In this document: positions 1 through 15,300 of the stretch, one piece after another
How positions within the stretch are numbered: position 1 is the stretch's first letter
Layout: each line of letters starts with the position of its first letter
Origin: Spisula solida
Lineage: Eukaryota; Mollusca; Bivalvia; Venerida; Mactridae
Assembly (NCBI GenBank): GCA_947247005.1
Contig: OX365957.1
Span: 12,682,817 to 12,746,816, forward strand
Length of the DNA: 64,000 nt
Direction of reading: 5' to 3'
The notes under the pieces: model-generated
The model's input: the letters and a program-made list of their open reading frames with translations, nothing else
Database searches by the model: none
Told to the model about the DNA's origin: nothing
Program-made: the position numbers and the translations under genes

Positions 1-253
1 TTGCGTTTTCATTGATAATTCTTTTTAGCACTTAACTTTTGTTGACTTGCCAACTCAAATATCAACATGTTATTCCTAGTACCTATGAGACATGGTCGGA
101 ACTTTATTACAATTATTCTGTTTACTGAACTGAATTATCGAATATGTGTGTCATTTCGTGTATTCTTTCAACATTTTGCCTTTTAAATAATGTATTCGTA
201 TGAATAACCGTTGCATTATTTCCACTCATAATATTGCTCAATCGTTATTGTAG
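1..253. other. Intron upstream of first visible exon
   Basis: AT-rich sequence with no supported open frame or RNA. It is the tail of the intron that separates exon 1 of the window from upstream exons carrying the rest of the lipid-transfer module. Confidence 0.5.
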
Positions 254-356
254 ACTGTGGGAAGCAAAGCGAAGAAAGTGTCTGAAGGAGACATTCAGCA
301 ACTACTTGAGCAAATACAAGGCAACTTAACATGCATGAGAGTTCAACCTGAACACG
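254..356 (+). CDS. Exon 1 in window: start of visible LLTP helical module
   Basis: The acceptor is the AG at 252-253 and the donor is gtgtgtatg at 357, leaving phase 1. The exon encodes residues 1-35 with a helical heptad-like run around LLEQIQ. The stronger-looking gtatgt at 361 breaks the frame with exon 2, so 357 was preferred. It matches the start of the alpha-helical horseshoe of vitellogenin/apolipophorin/MTP proteins. Preceding exons are outside the window. Confidence 0.6.
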
Positions 357-3300
357 GTGTGTATGTTTTAAGTTTTGATACGATGCAGATCGCAATTAAT
401 AGCTTTTACAATTAGGACTGGTGCCGTTTATACTGTACAGTCATTAAAATTCGTGGGGGATTTAATGTCGTGGTTATCCTTGATAACATCAACCACGAAA
501 TTAAATCCCCAATGAATAATTATACCAAACAATATGTAAAGTTTGCAATAGCTGCCATACATGCTTTGAAGGTCAGTCAGGTATAAGATTGGGGTTTTGG
601 AAAGTTTTCATGCATATACATTTATCAACATGCAATAAAACAATTATTATATCCGTTTGATTTTTGAATGATTTCTGATCGTTTATGTGGTTTTAATACC
701 CCGAAATACTCTTTTTCACCTAAACAACGAAATCTTGTCCCGTTGAAATTAAACAGTTTTAAAGTAATTAATTCACTCTTCTTGGCATTTTGTATTGCAT
801 GTAATTAAACGAAATAGTATATTGTATATGGATATATTTTTCTACAGGTTCTCCTAAACTTTCAAAATGTTTTTATCTGTTGACATTGGTTGTTGAACAG
901 CTACCAGATAATGAGTTAGACAAACTAGCTATCCGATACATTCAGGCCACAAAACTCATGTAAGTATGTTTGATTTGTTGCAGTGGTATTATATTTCCAC
1001 GTGCATTTATCTCAATGTATAATTAATATTCAAGCCTACCCATTTTAATATTTTTAATTTTTATTAAATATTTTAATATTTTTTCGTGATCTTATTGGCT
1101 GGAACATAACACGATACTAAAATCACAATGATAAGATTAAAGCCCAATTTTGGTATCACAAAGGCAATTTAAACGGGTTACCCGCTTGACCAATAAATTA
1201 AAATACTAATAAAAATGTACCACTAAGCATTTTATTACAGTTAACAACCACCATGTGTTTTTAAATTGAACGATATATCTAAAATTCCAATTATTACATA
1301 AAGGTAGTTTGCTTCTACAATGTCATGTCGACTCCTCGTTTATTTTACGTGTTTTAATGTTTCAACGTTCAATGAACCGCTATATATATTTCTTAAGAAA
1401 CACCTTTGTTAATCGAATTGTCAATAGCATATATGTACATACAATTTGAATGCAGAAATATTAATAAATAAACAAGGTTTTTTACGGTAGACAAACATGC
1501 ACATTTATCAGATTTGTTAAGTGTATATTGGTTCAATTAGTAAATACCACTTGGGTTAGTGGCCTAGGAACGACTTGGCCCTCTTTGTCAATAAACTCTT
1601 TAAGTTCAGTTGATCTATGAGTATTCAGCTATTTATTATTTTTCGAATAATGTATTCACGTTTTACATTTCTTATTTGAATACATTCAATTTTATTTTAA
1701 AGTGATTTCAAATCGCCACGTGTGATGTATTCAATTTTTTAAAAACATATTTTCCATAGGTATATGCTTTTATTTACATATATCATTATTGCCATTCATG
1801 GGTATATATGTTCATCTAAATAGCATGACGTCAAACTAATCGTAATTATAACAAATGTACCCTGTGATAAAAAGGCAGGTACAGAGAGGACCATTGAAAC
1901 CATACAATCGTAAGGTGAGGCTATTGGAGACACTTGGAAGAATGAATCATTTTACATACGTTATGCAAATACACCATGCTTAAAGTGACATTGATTTTAG
2001 GTCTTGCTTCGTACAGTTTTTTTTAGAAATTACAGTTTTAGTTATGGTTCAAAATCAACTACATAATTATGTGCAAACAATTGATGCGACACAATGCATT
2101 AGATTTTTTACATTAGCAATCGTCTTGCATGCTAATTCAATTAATATATTATGTTAGGAAAGACTCCTAAATTAATAATAAGTTTTCATTTACTTCTCAG
2201 TGTTAGTTGTCGCATTTCACATAATGTTCTTGTTCAATTCATACAAAGGTCGTAGCCCTACTGTCAACCAACTTGTATACAATATTAGGGAAAAGTGCGA
2301 TTGTTTTGTCGAGTTGTCTTGTATTATATTTTAAAATGTGACGATTTTAGTGCGTGTACATACATATACTTGGAGGCAATTACAACTGCACTTACACAAA
2401 TATCACTATCTCACTATTTAGTGGGTATATTTTGTTGAAATTTGCAAGTGTAGTAAAAAGGTTTGCGATAATGTTTAACTTTACATGCATTTAATTTCAT
2501 AACACACACGATTCAGGAAACGCTAGCACATAAATAAACGTTGCTTAAAATTGCGAATTCACAAAATCTGGTTAGAACGTCTTCTCCTTGGCGTTTAGGC
2601 AATGTTGTCGCATTGACGTCACGTTTGATTGGCAATCTCAGTGACAGTTGATCAAAGCATAACATGCCGCTCGTATTCACATTCGTTGCAATCCGACCAG
2701 TCATTGCAGACAAATGATTTTGACTAATTTTAACAATGAACGGACAGACTCGAAAACGTGTAGGGATTTTAATGATTGCATAACACGTAATTTGACATAA
2801 GGAACGCCAATAATAATAATATTCTAACGCTAACTTAGTACAACATTGAGACGCCCCGTGTTAATGAACGCGACGTCACGGTGTCAATTTAGACACACAC
2901 TATCGTTTGTATTTTTGGGGAGTCATGTATACAATGGAAAAAGGCCACGAGTAATTTTATTTCCAACTGTTTCACCATTTTCCCGTGCAATTCGTTAAAT
3001 TGTTATTTTCAAAGTTCAATGGACAATATTCATTGAACCGTAAAATTTATATATTGGATTATGTTATATTGTGTCGGCTGACAACCAAAATACATAAATT
3101 TTCATTCAAAAATATCAACAAACAAAAAATATATTAGGAATTCAAAACTGGACAGTTATTAATGCATGCCCGTTTTCAATTATGAAAAGTGACCCGGAAC
3201 AATAATGTACAGTGTTTTTGTTGGGGATATTGCTATTCGATTTTCTTGTGATGAATGGTTGCCGGTCCATTTGGTATTGTTAATGTTGATATTTCTCTTT

Positions 3301-6300
3301 ATAATGTGAACTGATATGTGATTCATCATTGTATTGTTTGCTTTGTAGTTTGTGTATTTTCTGTTTCGGCTGAGTTCGGGTCACGATGTTTCTGTAGAAT
3401 GCTGATAGATCTGTCAGATGTCCTTATTATTAATTCCAGACGAATCAACCAAGATGACAGAAATGCTATTGTAGATTCATTGGGGACAATTGGTGGTGAA
3501 AGAGAACAGAAAATAATTCTAGACAAAATATTCTTAGTTGAACGCATGGACGAAGAACTAGTGGACAGAATAATGACATCTTTAATTGTGCTCGAGCATC
3601 CACCAAATATTGTAGATCATTTTTTACATTATTTGTTTTTGTTTTTACTAAGTACATATGGTGACATAAACCTAAGCTTTATTAGCACATTTTCCAACGT
3701 CCTGTTTTATGCATGTAAATATGAAAACGTCTGTTTGTATCAGCACCTAACATTCAAATACTGCCATTTTTGCTGACAATGCCCAAATGTAACATGTAAC
3801 ACAAAACTAACGATAGGATAGTATTGTCTCCTTACGTTGTCGACATCAATCGCTAATGATGGGCTGCGTCGGGTTACTATTGTTTCAAAATTAACTATTA
3901 TGAACGCACATGATAGTGTTACGCGATAAATCGGATATCGTTTTTTGGCAATTGAATTCCGATTCAATATCATATAATAATATTTGTATAATATTTAAAA
4001 CTGTATTCGTCAGGACCCCAGTCCTGATTTTAACGTCCCTTGTATACTAGGTATATGTTTGTTACAGTTCCTGTTTTTACAAACTGTCTTCTCAATGAGT
4101 AATTAAATGAGACGCGGTTCAATTATTTTAAGACTAAACTTATAAATTTAACAACACAAGTTATGATTTCCAAATTTCTGCATTTAATCCAATCATCATT
4201 TTCCATGTTTCAGTAATCAATAAATTATAAGTAAGTGGCATAGTTTGACCGCACTGAAGAAGTCCTTAGCTTAATTCCATTGGTAATCAACTACAAAGTG
4301 TTTAAGTGTTTGTAATTGCCATATGGAATTCATGTAATTTTAATGGAATAAAGACACGTGCTGAGGATAGGATGGTGCCGCCTACTTAGATTTTCATGTT
4401 ATATTAGGTATCCCTTAACTGACAAGCCTTCCAGCCTATCTGCATATTCCAGTCTCCGTATTACTATATCTCCAAGTATATTATAGCTCCAATATACTGT
4501 ATCCCATATTACCCAAATTCCCAGTAAGTATATTATAGCTCCAATATACTGTATCCTATATTATCCAAATTTCCAGTAAGTATATTATAGCTCCAATATA
4601 CTGTATCCCAATTCCCCAGTAAATGTTCTTTCTGTTAAATATCTATAACGTATTCCATCCAATCTCCGATTCCAGTCAATATCCTATCTCCGTAAATAAG
4701 TTAAAATATCTCCATAACAATTGTCTCCACTTTAGGCCCACCTGTTCCGAGCAGACCCAAAGTATACTAATGCAAATTTTAAAAATGTGCAAAGCATAGA
4801 TGATATCCTTCCAAATTGGTTATCACAAGCTATTCCTTGAGCCATATTATGGAGAGGATAAAACCATCCATACCTATCCTAAATATTGTATAATTTATGA
4901 AATAAATGTATAAAATTGAGATTGGCACCATCCCATCACAGCCGCCTATGATTTTCCACCACAACAAAGTGTAGCACACTTAAATGCTACACTTTGTCCC
5001 CCAAAATTATAGGGGTATCCTTGCATAAATTTTTAGTAATAATTACATTCTTATGTAGCAGAAAATGCATATAGATTTTTTTTTTATTGATGGGTTATTA
5101 AAACGAAGCTTGGGACAAAACAAATACCCCCATATGCAGCTTGATAGTCGATACAGCATAAGGCCGACCTTAAAATATTCTTGGTTTCCCCCTCCCGACC
5201 CTAGCAGATTTAGAATGGGTAGGTAGGTAGGGTAAAAAAAATTTTGGAATTGTTTCAGTATGATAGTTATTGGTTAAGACATACAAATTATGAAATTTAG
5301 AATTAACTCTTACTCTAAGGTGAAAACCAACAGTCTTAAATTTAATGGTAAGAAAGAAGCCAGTAAACAAAAAAATAAAATTTTCACTTCCAATTTTTAA
5401 TAAAAAAATATTATTTCAATTTGGGCAATAGAATATTTTGGGTAGGGCCCTTTTTAATCGGGTAGGTAGGGGATGGGGAAACAAACAATATTTTATTTTA
5501 GGCCTAATTCTCATAACAGAATGTTCCTGTCTCAATAGAAAGTACATGAGATAATTCTTGAAACTTGTTAAATAGGCGTGCCAGATTAGTCCCCCTTTTT
5601 ATAATTCAAAATCCACTCCAAAGTTTTGCTAAAATAACTGGGGCATTATTGTAGATACAACTGTAACAATAAGCCATATTAATTGCGCGGATTCACGAAA
5701 AGTGATAAATGACATTCGAAGGGGTTACACAGTACGAATTGTGTATTTGTCTTACGCCGTATGTTACAAATATTCTCTTCTCGAAAAATCCAGTTTACTC
5801 TTAAAGTTGTGTTAATCTGAAAGTAAATATCGGCGAGTAACACAAAATTAATACTGGTCCTGCAACGCCCGATATCTAATTAAGAAATAAAAATCTGTTC
5901 GCGTTTTTAGTCGGCGAAAAAAATATGGGCAGGAGTTCGGATGCGGACAAATTAAATCGAGAGTGCCGGTGTTTTATTCACCGACAAAATACAAGAACAG
6001 AGTTTTTATTTCGATTCTAAATACGATATTATTCCGCACTATTTCACTGCGCGCATTCCATTTTCAAACATTTGATATTGAACATAATTCAACGCTGAAA
6101 TTGAGTGGCTCATTAGCTGGTACAATTACCTCCCTCGTTAATAAAAACGACCTTCGTAATTTTCTGAAGGAAATAACAAATTTTAAACATTAAAACAATT
6201 TTAATAATACGAGTATAGTGTATCTATTGATGAAATGAATAATATAAATGAATTGATTATCAGAAGTTTTTATGAATTTTAATTTCGAGACTATATTGGA

Positions 6301-9300
6301 GTTTCTATAAATTGATGCGTCATAGCTGTAACGCTGGCAACTCGCCGACCGTGAAAGTTTTCACTATAAAGTTTATTCAGACATAAATATGTCACGTGAT
6401 ACGGGGCGTTAATAATAACAGCCAATTTGATACCATGTTTTATTGCGGTCATAATACATGCTCTGGATTTATTTATGAGAATTAGGATTAATCCGCGGAT
6501 CGTGTTAGAATGAAATATTACTCATATTGTGTCAAGATTATCAATCAGATATGATTTGAAATAAAACTCGAACTGTTATCAGGGTGTCACAAAAAAACCG
6601 GGGACCTAGACTAAACATTCGTAACTTTTTCTCTTTTAATAATAACACAATGTCAATATGACAAAACATCAAGAGATGAATACCGTTCAAAATAACAACA
6701 TCATAATTGTGATTATTTAGTCTGAATACCCAGAGTTATCTCCCAAGTTTTCAATCACGTATTTCAGTATTTTCGAAAACAGTGAACAGGGAATTTCAGC
6801 GTGTTCATGAACAGATTTACATGCCGATCCCAAATGACATTTCAGGGGTCCCATAGTCAAGGATAATGAATCTGCATACACTTGTTCATCATGTATGGCA
6901 AACAGATTCACTAAAGGGCCCATCTCCGAGCTAAATTTAGGCCAATTGCCTTAAGGTATGAGGTCAAATGTCAGTACTTTTTTGCGAATATATCAAGATT
7001 TTGCTGTTGATTTGTTGTAATAAGTGGTTTCTGCTTTCTTAGAAATGCTGACAGACTAAATGACTGATATACATCTATAAACTTTTGATTTGGATATAAG
7101 TTCATATTATTACCATTTGCGTCTTACTAAGCTTTCTTGTTGATTGTTCTCAATAATAATAAATGAATCTTTATATTTTGCTTCTTTTGTGATTCTTAAT
7201 GAATATTTTGAAGGTTGTCTGCTTCCCTTTTATTGAATAAACTTGCCACTTTCTCCCCTCTTTCATTATTTCATTTCAAAGTTCTTCGTTTTTTACAATA
7301 TTTGCATCACCTCTGTGGCTTTAAACTGTGTTATTTTAATATGAACACTCAAGTCAACAATGTCTTATCTTATGATGACATTTTCAAGACCAGTCAGCAA
7401 AAAAAAACAGGAAATGACTACGTGTGTGAAATGATGACATCATTTTTTTTTAAAGCAGAACCTTTTAACAAGTACCTATTGTAAAAATATGAAATTTCTT
7501 TTATACACTCTCACAAAAAACAACAGTCAAATTCATTTAAAAAAAGTTATAAAGGATTTAGGTAGGTCCCCGTTTTTTTGGTTATAATACCTCTCTAGTG
7601 GTGATATTGTCGTCCGGCTTAAAGTTTCAATATACAATGTGTTTTCGTAAATGTATTCGACAACTTGGGAACGATAAGTGAAACGCACTTACTAATTTGC
7701 GTAAGAGAAAAATGTAAATTTAGATTTACTTGACATTTGCGCAAGGTTAGTAAAATAGTACACTGATGACATTGCTGTAATAATCTAGGTCTTCCTGTAA
7801 ACACTATTCTATGAAAGTAAGTTTTTGCTAGAGGTCATTCTTAACACAATGTATTTTTGCATACTCGTAAACAATCGATTCTCCAAAAGTACAAGTAGCC
7901 CTACTAAGGTCCGCTAATAATAATGCTTGTGTCAGGTAATTATTTCTGGGATATTGACTTGATTGATAATAAAATTAATCTATATACACTTTACATGATA
8001 AATTGTTTACTCTTATTTACATATTTCACATAGGAACTTGTAAGTGTCATTTTGGACATGTGTAAGACTGGAACATCTCCACATGGTGCACGGATCAGTG
8101 GATCACTGAGGGAACTTTCGTGTTTAACATTTGGTGGAATGATTAAAGCACTGAACCAGCATGGAGACCAGGAAACAGCTGAAAGTCTGATAGAACATAT
8201 ACACAATATGGTTGGATTACATGGTAGAGTTTTACAATTGTCATAATCCTATGTTTGGGTATGTGGAACAGGGTAGGGTGTGTGTTTTTCGTTAATTACT
8301 TTCTATAAGCGGAAGAATAGCACACATGTCCCACTTCACGAAGGTACATGAATGAATGAACTTAAACCGGGTAGTTTGCATTGAAAATGTTACATTCTTC
8401 TTAAGTTGCCACCATCAATGTTAACGACAATTATTATTTTTCAACAATAATCAGAACATTAGTGTTCTCAAACGTAATACTAAATGTCCAAACATCATTT
8501 AAAAAACTGTAATGTCAGGATTTACGACTGTAACATCCTTATTATCATCATACTTAGTAATTAACGCAACGTTAGGATCGACAGTTACAATGACAGGAAT
8601 TTCTAAACAATTATCTTGCTACAATTGTATATGGATACGTTAACATGTATTGCAACATCAATATAACAATTACCACAGGAGCTTATAAGTATCAACAGAT
8701 TAAGCTACATCATTTCACCACATCATCCTAAAAATAACTCTATATCATTATAACAAATAACCTTACCATGAACAGCTGTAACAACAGCCATATCATTATA
8801 AGCAAAAACAGCACAAGTGCTTACCATCATCAGCTACACGTTTTGAAACATAATGTCATTGACACTGCATGTTATTTCTTCATCAGAACTTGGAAAAGGG
8901 TTAAATTTGAGTGCTGAGTATACGTAATCGTTTGTTTAATTTATCACAGATCCATGGGAATACAGATCAAAGCGAGCTGTGATGACTGAAGAAGAATCCA
9001 GCGAGTATGATTTAGACAAAGTTACTTTACTAGATACACTTGGTAATGCTGGACTGAAGACTTCTTACAAATACATAGTCTCCCATGTCAATTCATCAAA
9101 CTCACAATGGATCAAAAGAACAGGACTATTTGCACTGAGATATTTTACTAATAAGGAGGTAAAATTGTATAACATTTTCTATGTATCATGGATCTACGTC
9201 TTGAGATTATAAAAACATATTAAATTAAACATTGTAAGTACTATGCAAACATAATACATTCAGCTGTTGCTAAAAGCTGATTTTAATGTTAGTCGAATAT

Positions 9301-12300
9301 GTTTGAATCTCATTGTTACTGTACATATATATAGGATTTGTAATTGATAGTTCAGTTTATCAAAGTACCGGTAATTATAATTGCACGGTAACTGTACACT
9401 ATCGATAACTTATCCTCATCTTTCTGGATATGACTTATCTATTGTGTCGCTCGAGCTGCATTCTTACAATTTATTATTTTTATTTTAACAGGCACACTCA
9501 CTCTACATGTATACCTGTATCAATGATATAATAATATTATTAAAACCAAGCTACGGTCTATATAAGGATAAATGATAGAATATTATTAAACAAATTTGTT
9601 TAGTGTTTACTTAACTTTTCTATGCATGTACAGGGTGTCCAAAAAGAAAGTATACAGTTTGAGTGTATATTTATAAAATCTCTTCATTCTGCTATCGTAA
9701 AGAAAATTTACACATGTTTAGAAAAAAGATTTTAGTTTATTCTGGGACTAGTTTTAAGATTATAACTTGGATAATTTTTAGAAAAATGTAAATTTACTGA
9801 AATTACCTTATTTTGCCCGTGACGTCTATTCAGTTATTTATGACGTTCTCAGGATGTCCACCCTTCTTACGTTTTCCTTCTTGCACTCGTTCTTTGAAAC
9901 TATTAATAACATTTGCACATGTGTCTAAACTGATCTTCTTACCTTCTGGTTTGATGTTTCTCGTGAGCATAGACGTTTCTGTTGGCTTTCTGCTCTAGAC
10001 TAGCGATTTCACATAGCCCCACAAGAAGAATTCGCAATTATTTTGATCCGGGCTTTTTGCGGGCCATGTCACACCACAGTGGTATTTCCTGGAAATCACT
10101 TTGGATCCAACTGTTTAAAGGAATTCATCCAACCCCTTATGTACAATGTGTGGCCCAGGCACTTCTTGCATGAGTTATGTATCAATCAAAACAATAAATC
10201 ACTGCGGTGTTTAGGAATTTAGGAATGAGCTGGTTTAACAAAAACAAGTAACGGGTTGAGTTTATTTCTTTCTATTGTACTATCTGAATCGCAAGTGTAC
10301 AATATAAAGCCAACGGATACATCTATGCTGCTGAGGAACATCAAAAGAGAAGGTTAGAAGATCAGGTAAGAAACATGTACAAATGTAATTAATAGTTTCA
10401 AAGAACGAGTGCAAGAAGGGAAATGTCAGAAGGCGACATGCATCGTGAAAACGTCGTTAATTACTACAAAATTACGTCACGGACGAAATAAGGTAATTTT
10501 AGAAATTTGACATTTTTCTAAAATATATCCGGGTTATACTCTTAAAATTGGTCACAGAAAAAACTTACATCCTTTGTCTATACAGTCATATGTAAATTTT
10601 CGTTGCGATAGTAGAATGAAGATAATTGATAGATAAACACTGAAACTGTATACTTTCTTTTTGGACACCCTGTATGTGAGAAAGCAGATGCATTTTTCCA
10701 ATGATCATAATACAAAGGTGATATGAACTTCTTATGTAAACATTACAATTCGGTTGAATACGTAATGTATCATTTGATGCACCAAGTAAAAATCGTGTAT
10801 GTAGAAAAACCTTAACGTACATGTGGTTTTAGGTTGTTGATGAGCTATATAATGCCGCGAATTTTGATGAACATGAAACAGTGCGCTATGAAGCGATGCT
10901 GGCGTACAATGCGCATCCATTAGCACGTTCACATGTGTTTGGGCCAATGCCCCATAGTCTTCAAAAGAGGTCGTTAGAAGATCCCATTCTCGACTTCCAT
11001 CTGGCGGCACCTGCTGTTGACTGGAGAAAATTTGTGGGAGTATCACAACTAGGTGCATCGTTTGGTGTGATCATGCAAAACATGTTGGACATCTATATTT
11101 GTAAGCGTCTTACCTTGTATTATTGTTCAAAAATATTAATGTCGTGAGACTATTAATCGTTGTATCATTGACGTCATATTTCGTATATAGAAGTGACGCT
11201 GGAACTAGCATGCAATATATTGCATTCGTTGCATTTAAATTATAAGTTTATAGTTTTGGGAACTAGCGGACATCAACTATTCAATTGAAAGCGATGTATT
11301 ACAAAAATGGAATTGTAGGAATAGATTGATGAAGTGCTTCGGGCAAGATGGGACAATGTGTAAAATTCTTGAAATAGTGTAGACCTAATCCAGACATTTC
11401 AAATTTGACCACTTATTCACGAAACACACGTATGCATATATTTCTATTTCAGCCCTTCTGAAAGGAAATGTTGACATTAGAGTTCATGACGAGGCTTATG
11501 CAAAGATACATATTGGGTTGATAAACAAGAATTTTGACTTCTTCGTGGCAAGAATATGTTTCAAAGGAGGTGCAAGATATGATTTAAATATACTGAAGGT
11601 GAGTATGGTCAATATTGATGATGTACATAGATGTACATGCACTATTAGGTTTTCGTAAAGGGATGCTAATATGTACATTAGGTTCTACACTCGTAGGTTT
11701 TCGTGAAGGGAAACTAATGATGTACATTAGGTTCGCATCAGTTTCCCTTATTTCTTTTATCAGGTATGTTTTGCGCTTCATGCAACTTGTTATTACATAT
11801 ATCAGTATATGCCACTACTGAAATGTATATCAGATGTTTACACTAAAGTAAGTGGTAGAATATATGTATATTGCTACAGTACGTGGAATGATGTGAATGT
11901 GGGACGGTCATAGTCAACGTTTTAATATGATGGATATTACGATGAACATACCAAGCCGACAATGCGAATGATATGAAATGACATACTTGTTTTAGAAACT
12001 TCTTGATAAGTATTCACTTGTTGATACATATGTATGCTGTTTAACATTTTATTTTAGGACCTGGACCTTGAGTTGATGATCAAACTTGCGACGCAATTTT
12101 CAAAAACTGTTGGTAAAATAGCATCTGGAATTCGTAAGGCTGTGAACGCCTTCAAGACCATTATAAACGGAGACAACCCACTGAAAACTATTGTGGATGA
12201 TTTTATACAGACTATTAAAAACATTGACACGCATGTAAGACTCTTAAATTAACAACATAATTTTATGTATTATGTATTACATGTTTTGCATTTAATATGT

Positions 12301-15300
12301 ACATCACTGATCTTAAATTTAAATACAACTGAAAATAGACACACACAAGCTGAAACGTTTTTAATAATTTTAGTCTTTGTATATGAGAGTTGAATGCGAT
12401 CTCGAAACAAACGGAATTGTTTAGCCTTGTCATTGCTTCGACTTGCCTGCAAGATGGCGTCAGATATACTGCCTGTTTTTTTATGTCTGGGTATACTTGA
12501 CATCATTCCAAAACTTCTATCAATTTAATGTATCTAGGATTCTGTATTCAAACGCTTTTTACAAGTCGAAAGTTGTTATGTTTTGTTCATTGGTCAGATG
12601 ACTGGACTAATGCGAGAAGTGAAACAGATAGATGTTAGGATAGCATCGGTCAACCTGAAAACTATCCCTGAATTGTATAACCCCGTCGACAAGTTCCTCA
12701 CATCACTTAAACAATATTTGGAAAAGATTAACGAAGATGTTATGGGCTTCATAAATGTAAGTAAACCATATTCCAACTGTTTCAAGACAAATTAAGTGTT
12801 ACGAAAATGTGTTATGTTTTTGATACATGATACACCATTCAGCATGTCGTGTTACATGTAGAAGTATTATTATAATGTTTATAAAGATACATTGTATGAC
12901 CTTGTGCATATTGTTAATTCGTATTACTCGAAGTATGTTTTGCCAACATTAAGTATGTGGATATTTTATATATGCAGCTGTAAAGATGGTAAGGACATAA
13001 GGGTATAACATTACCCTACCCACTTTTTATAAGTTGCGATGGAACAAAACATATTGTTGTAAAAAATAAAAGTGAGGTAAAATTGTCCGACGAATGAAAC
13101 TACATATCCTAATCTACCAAAAATGACATATTAATAATAATTCAGTGTTTATTTAGCTAGTATATATTTAAAATTAACTAGGATGTAGTGTGGTATTTTG
13201 AGCCTCGGCTGTGACTTGTTTGTACTGCTAAAGTTTGATAATAATTTAATGTTTTCAAAATTATGGATTGTCATTTAAGAGTACATGGATAAATACTGCA
13301 AATGATGTCAATTTGATTTCAATAAGCCTGAATGACATTTAAAAACTACTTTCAGAAACCATTTGAGCCCATACAACATAATTTTCTTACGTTTTTATGC
13401 GATATGTCTTGTCCAGTACTTTTATCCATGTCCTGTTATAATATCAATAAAATGAAAATGCTTTCATAATAAATAATGAAAATACTACGGATGTCTAGCT
13501 AAGAGAAATGTACACTTTTTTATATAGTCAGAGGCAACGATGTTGATTTATAGCCCACTGTTTAAGTGGCCCTCGTATACCACTAATATTTACCTGCGCT
13601 TCATGTATTTGCGTTACGGTGACGTTAGACCGGTGTTAGTAGCCATATTGATGTCGCGGTTACTATGATTTTCGACCAAAGGTTTGCCCGGACTAAATAT
13701 GTTAAAGCTTTCGTATTTGACTAAATATCAGCAATACTGGTCGCGTAGCAAAAATATGCGAACAATGAGAATATTAATCGTTTGCAGTTAATTTAAACGG
13801 TCACTGGTACTTCCTGTGTTTTGGTTAGCCAATTTATTTAGTATTTATCATTCAAAATGAGCAATTTTCATTTTAGGCCATACGAGAAGCCGTGTTTATT
13901 GTTACACCACAAGGAAGCAAAGAGATATTTAAATCAGCCAATGATATCATACAAGGCTTTACAAACTTATTCAAAGACCCAAAGACAGCGTTGTTTAGGA
14001 TCGGGAAAGGCGTTATAGTGTATGTAATTATGTTCATACATGTACACTATTCAATGGATCTTTCTTTTGAATGAATATGGTTATACACACTTTATTGTAC
14101 ATATAGTTTGATTGAATGTTAATGGTTGTGTGTGTCAGCATAAATCATGTATACAATAAATACCTATAAATGCTTTGAAACTCTCAAACAAAGGAGGGAA
14201 AAACACAAACTAACACTCTTTTATAAAATGACAAACAACTTATCTCATCAGTATCTCAATTCTCTAGTACCGGAAATCGTAGGCGATACAACAACGTACA
14301 ATCTGCGAAACGCCAACAACACGAGAGGCATCCTACTCAGCTCTATGTAAACTCATTTCTACCATCAGCTGTTCATGCATGGAATCTACTTCCTCTGAAC
14401 CACCGCAACTGCTCATCACTCAATGCTTTCAAAACCCAACTCAATGTTAATAAACCCAAGGTCCCTTTTCAATACTACTCTGGCGACCGCAAACAGCAAA
14501 TTCTACACGCTCGTCTCAGAACCCACTGCAGCAACTTAAACGAACACTTATTTTCTAAAAACTTGATACCGAGCCCTCTCTGTGAATGTGGCTTCATCGA
14601 GAATACTCACGATTACTTCTTTGAGTGTCACTTGTACCAGCAACAACGCAATGAACTCTTCGAGCTCATTCAACACCTTACTACACCTTCGCTGTCTACC
14701 TTTTTATATGGTGATCCAGTTCTCTCGGATGACTCTAACAGCGAAATTTTCGCACATGTCCAAAACTACATTAGATCAACAAATCGTTTTGATGCATAAC
14801 ATTCTTCTTTATTAATGCTATACATGCAACTGAAAGAATTTCTAATTATTGTCACAATGTATCAATCCACAAACACGTTTAGGCATGCTCATATTTTAGA
14901 ACCAAGTACACGTCCCGTTGGTATATGTGATCATACCTCTATATATCTATATCTCTCCATCTTTTCTATCTCTATCAATCTGTCAAACACTCTCTTACAT
15001 TCTTTTCCCTCCCAAAATCATCATTTATGTACATGATTTCCACTGTTTACAACTTCATAAAGTTACCAAATATTCCCTGCTATTCATAAGGAACGAGTTT
15101 ATAAATAAGCTTTGCTTTCTACTCAATCCTTAATATGTGTAAATGAATGTTATCATATTATATGTTTATAAAGAGATAAATATTGTTTAAAATAATAAAT
15201 CCCTAAATATTACGTACATATGAAACATTACTTTTTTACTCATTTAAATAGAAACTTTATGTAGCCATACATATATGGAATGCTTGCCATAAAGGCTGAT

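Larger units (their letters stand above)
3612..8033. other. Intron 3, about 4.4 kb
   Basis: It holds the 52-bp minisatellite (4474), the inverted-repeat element (5162-5503) and the degenerate mariner-like remnant (6581-7586). The remainder is AT-rich and featureless, with no exon supported on either strand. Confidence 0.5.

Noticed and set aside
1882..1917. Possible small exon between exons 2 and 3
   Set aside because: It has an AG before and GT after, but exons 2 and 3 join in phase without it and it does not match the lipid-transfer family.
3612..3776. Open frame extending exon 3 to 3776
   Set aside because: The family alignment continues from residue I129 directly into exon 4 (ELVSVIL). 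The extension is hydrophobic intron read-through.
10732..11147. Open frames on both strands across exon 6
   Set aside because: The minus-strand frame is a shadow of exon 6, and the plus-strand frame is exon 6 itself running into its intron.
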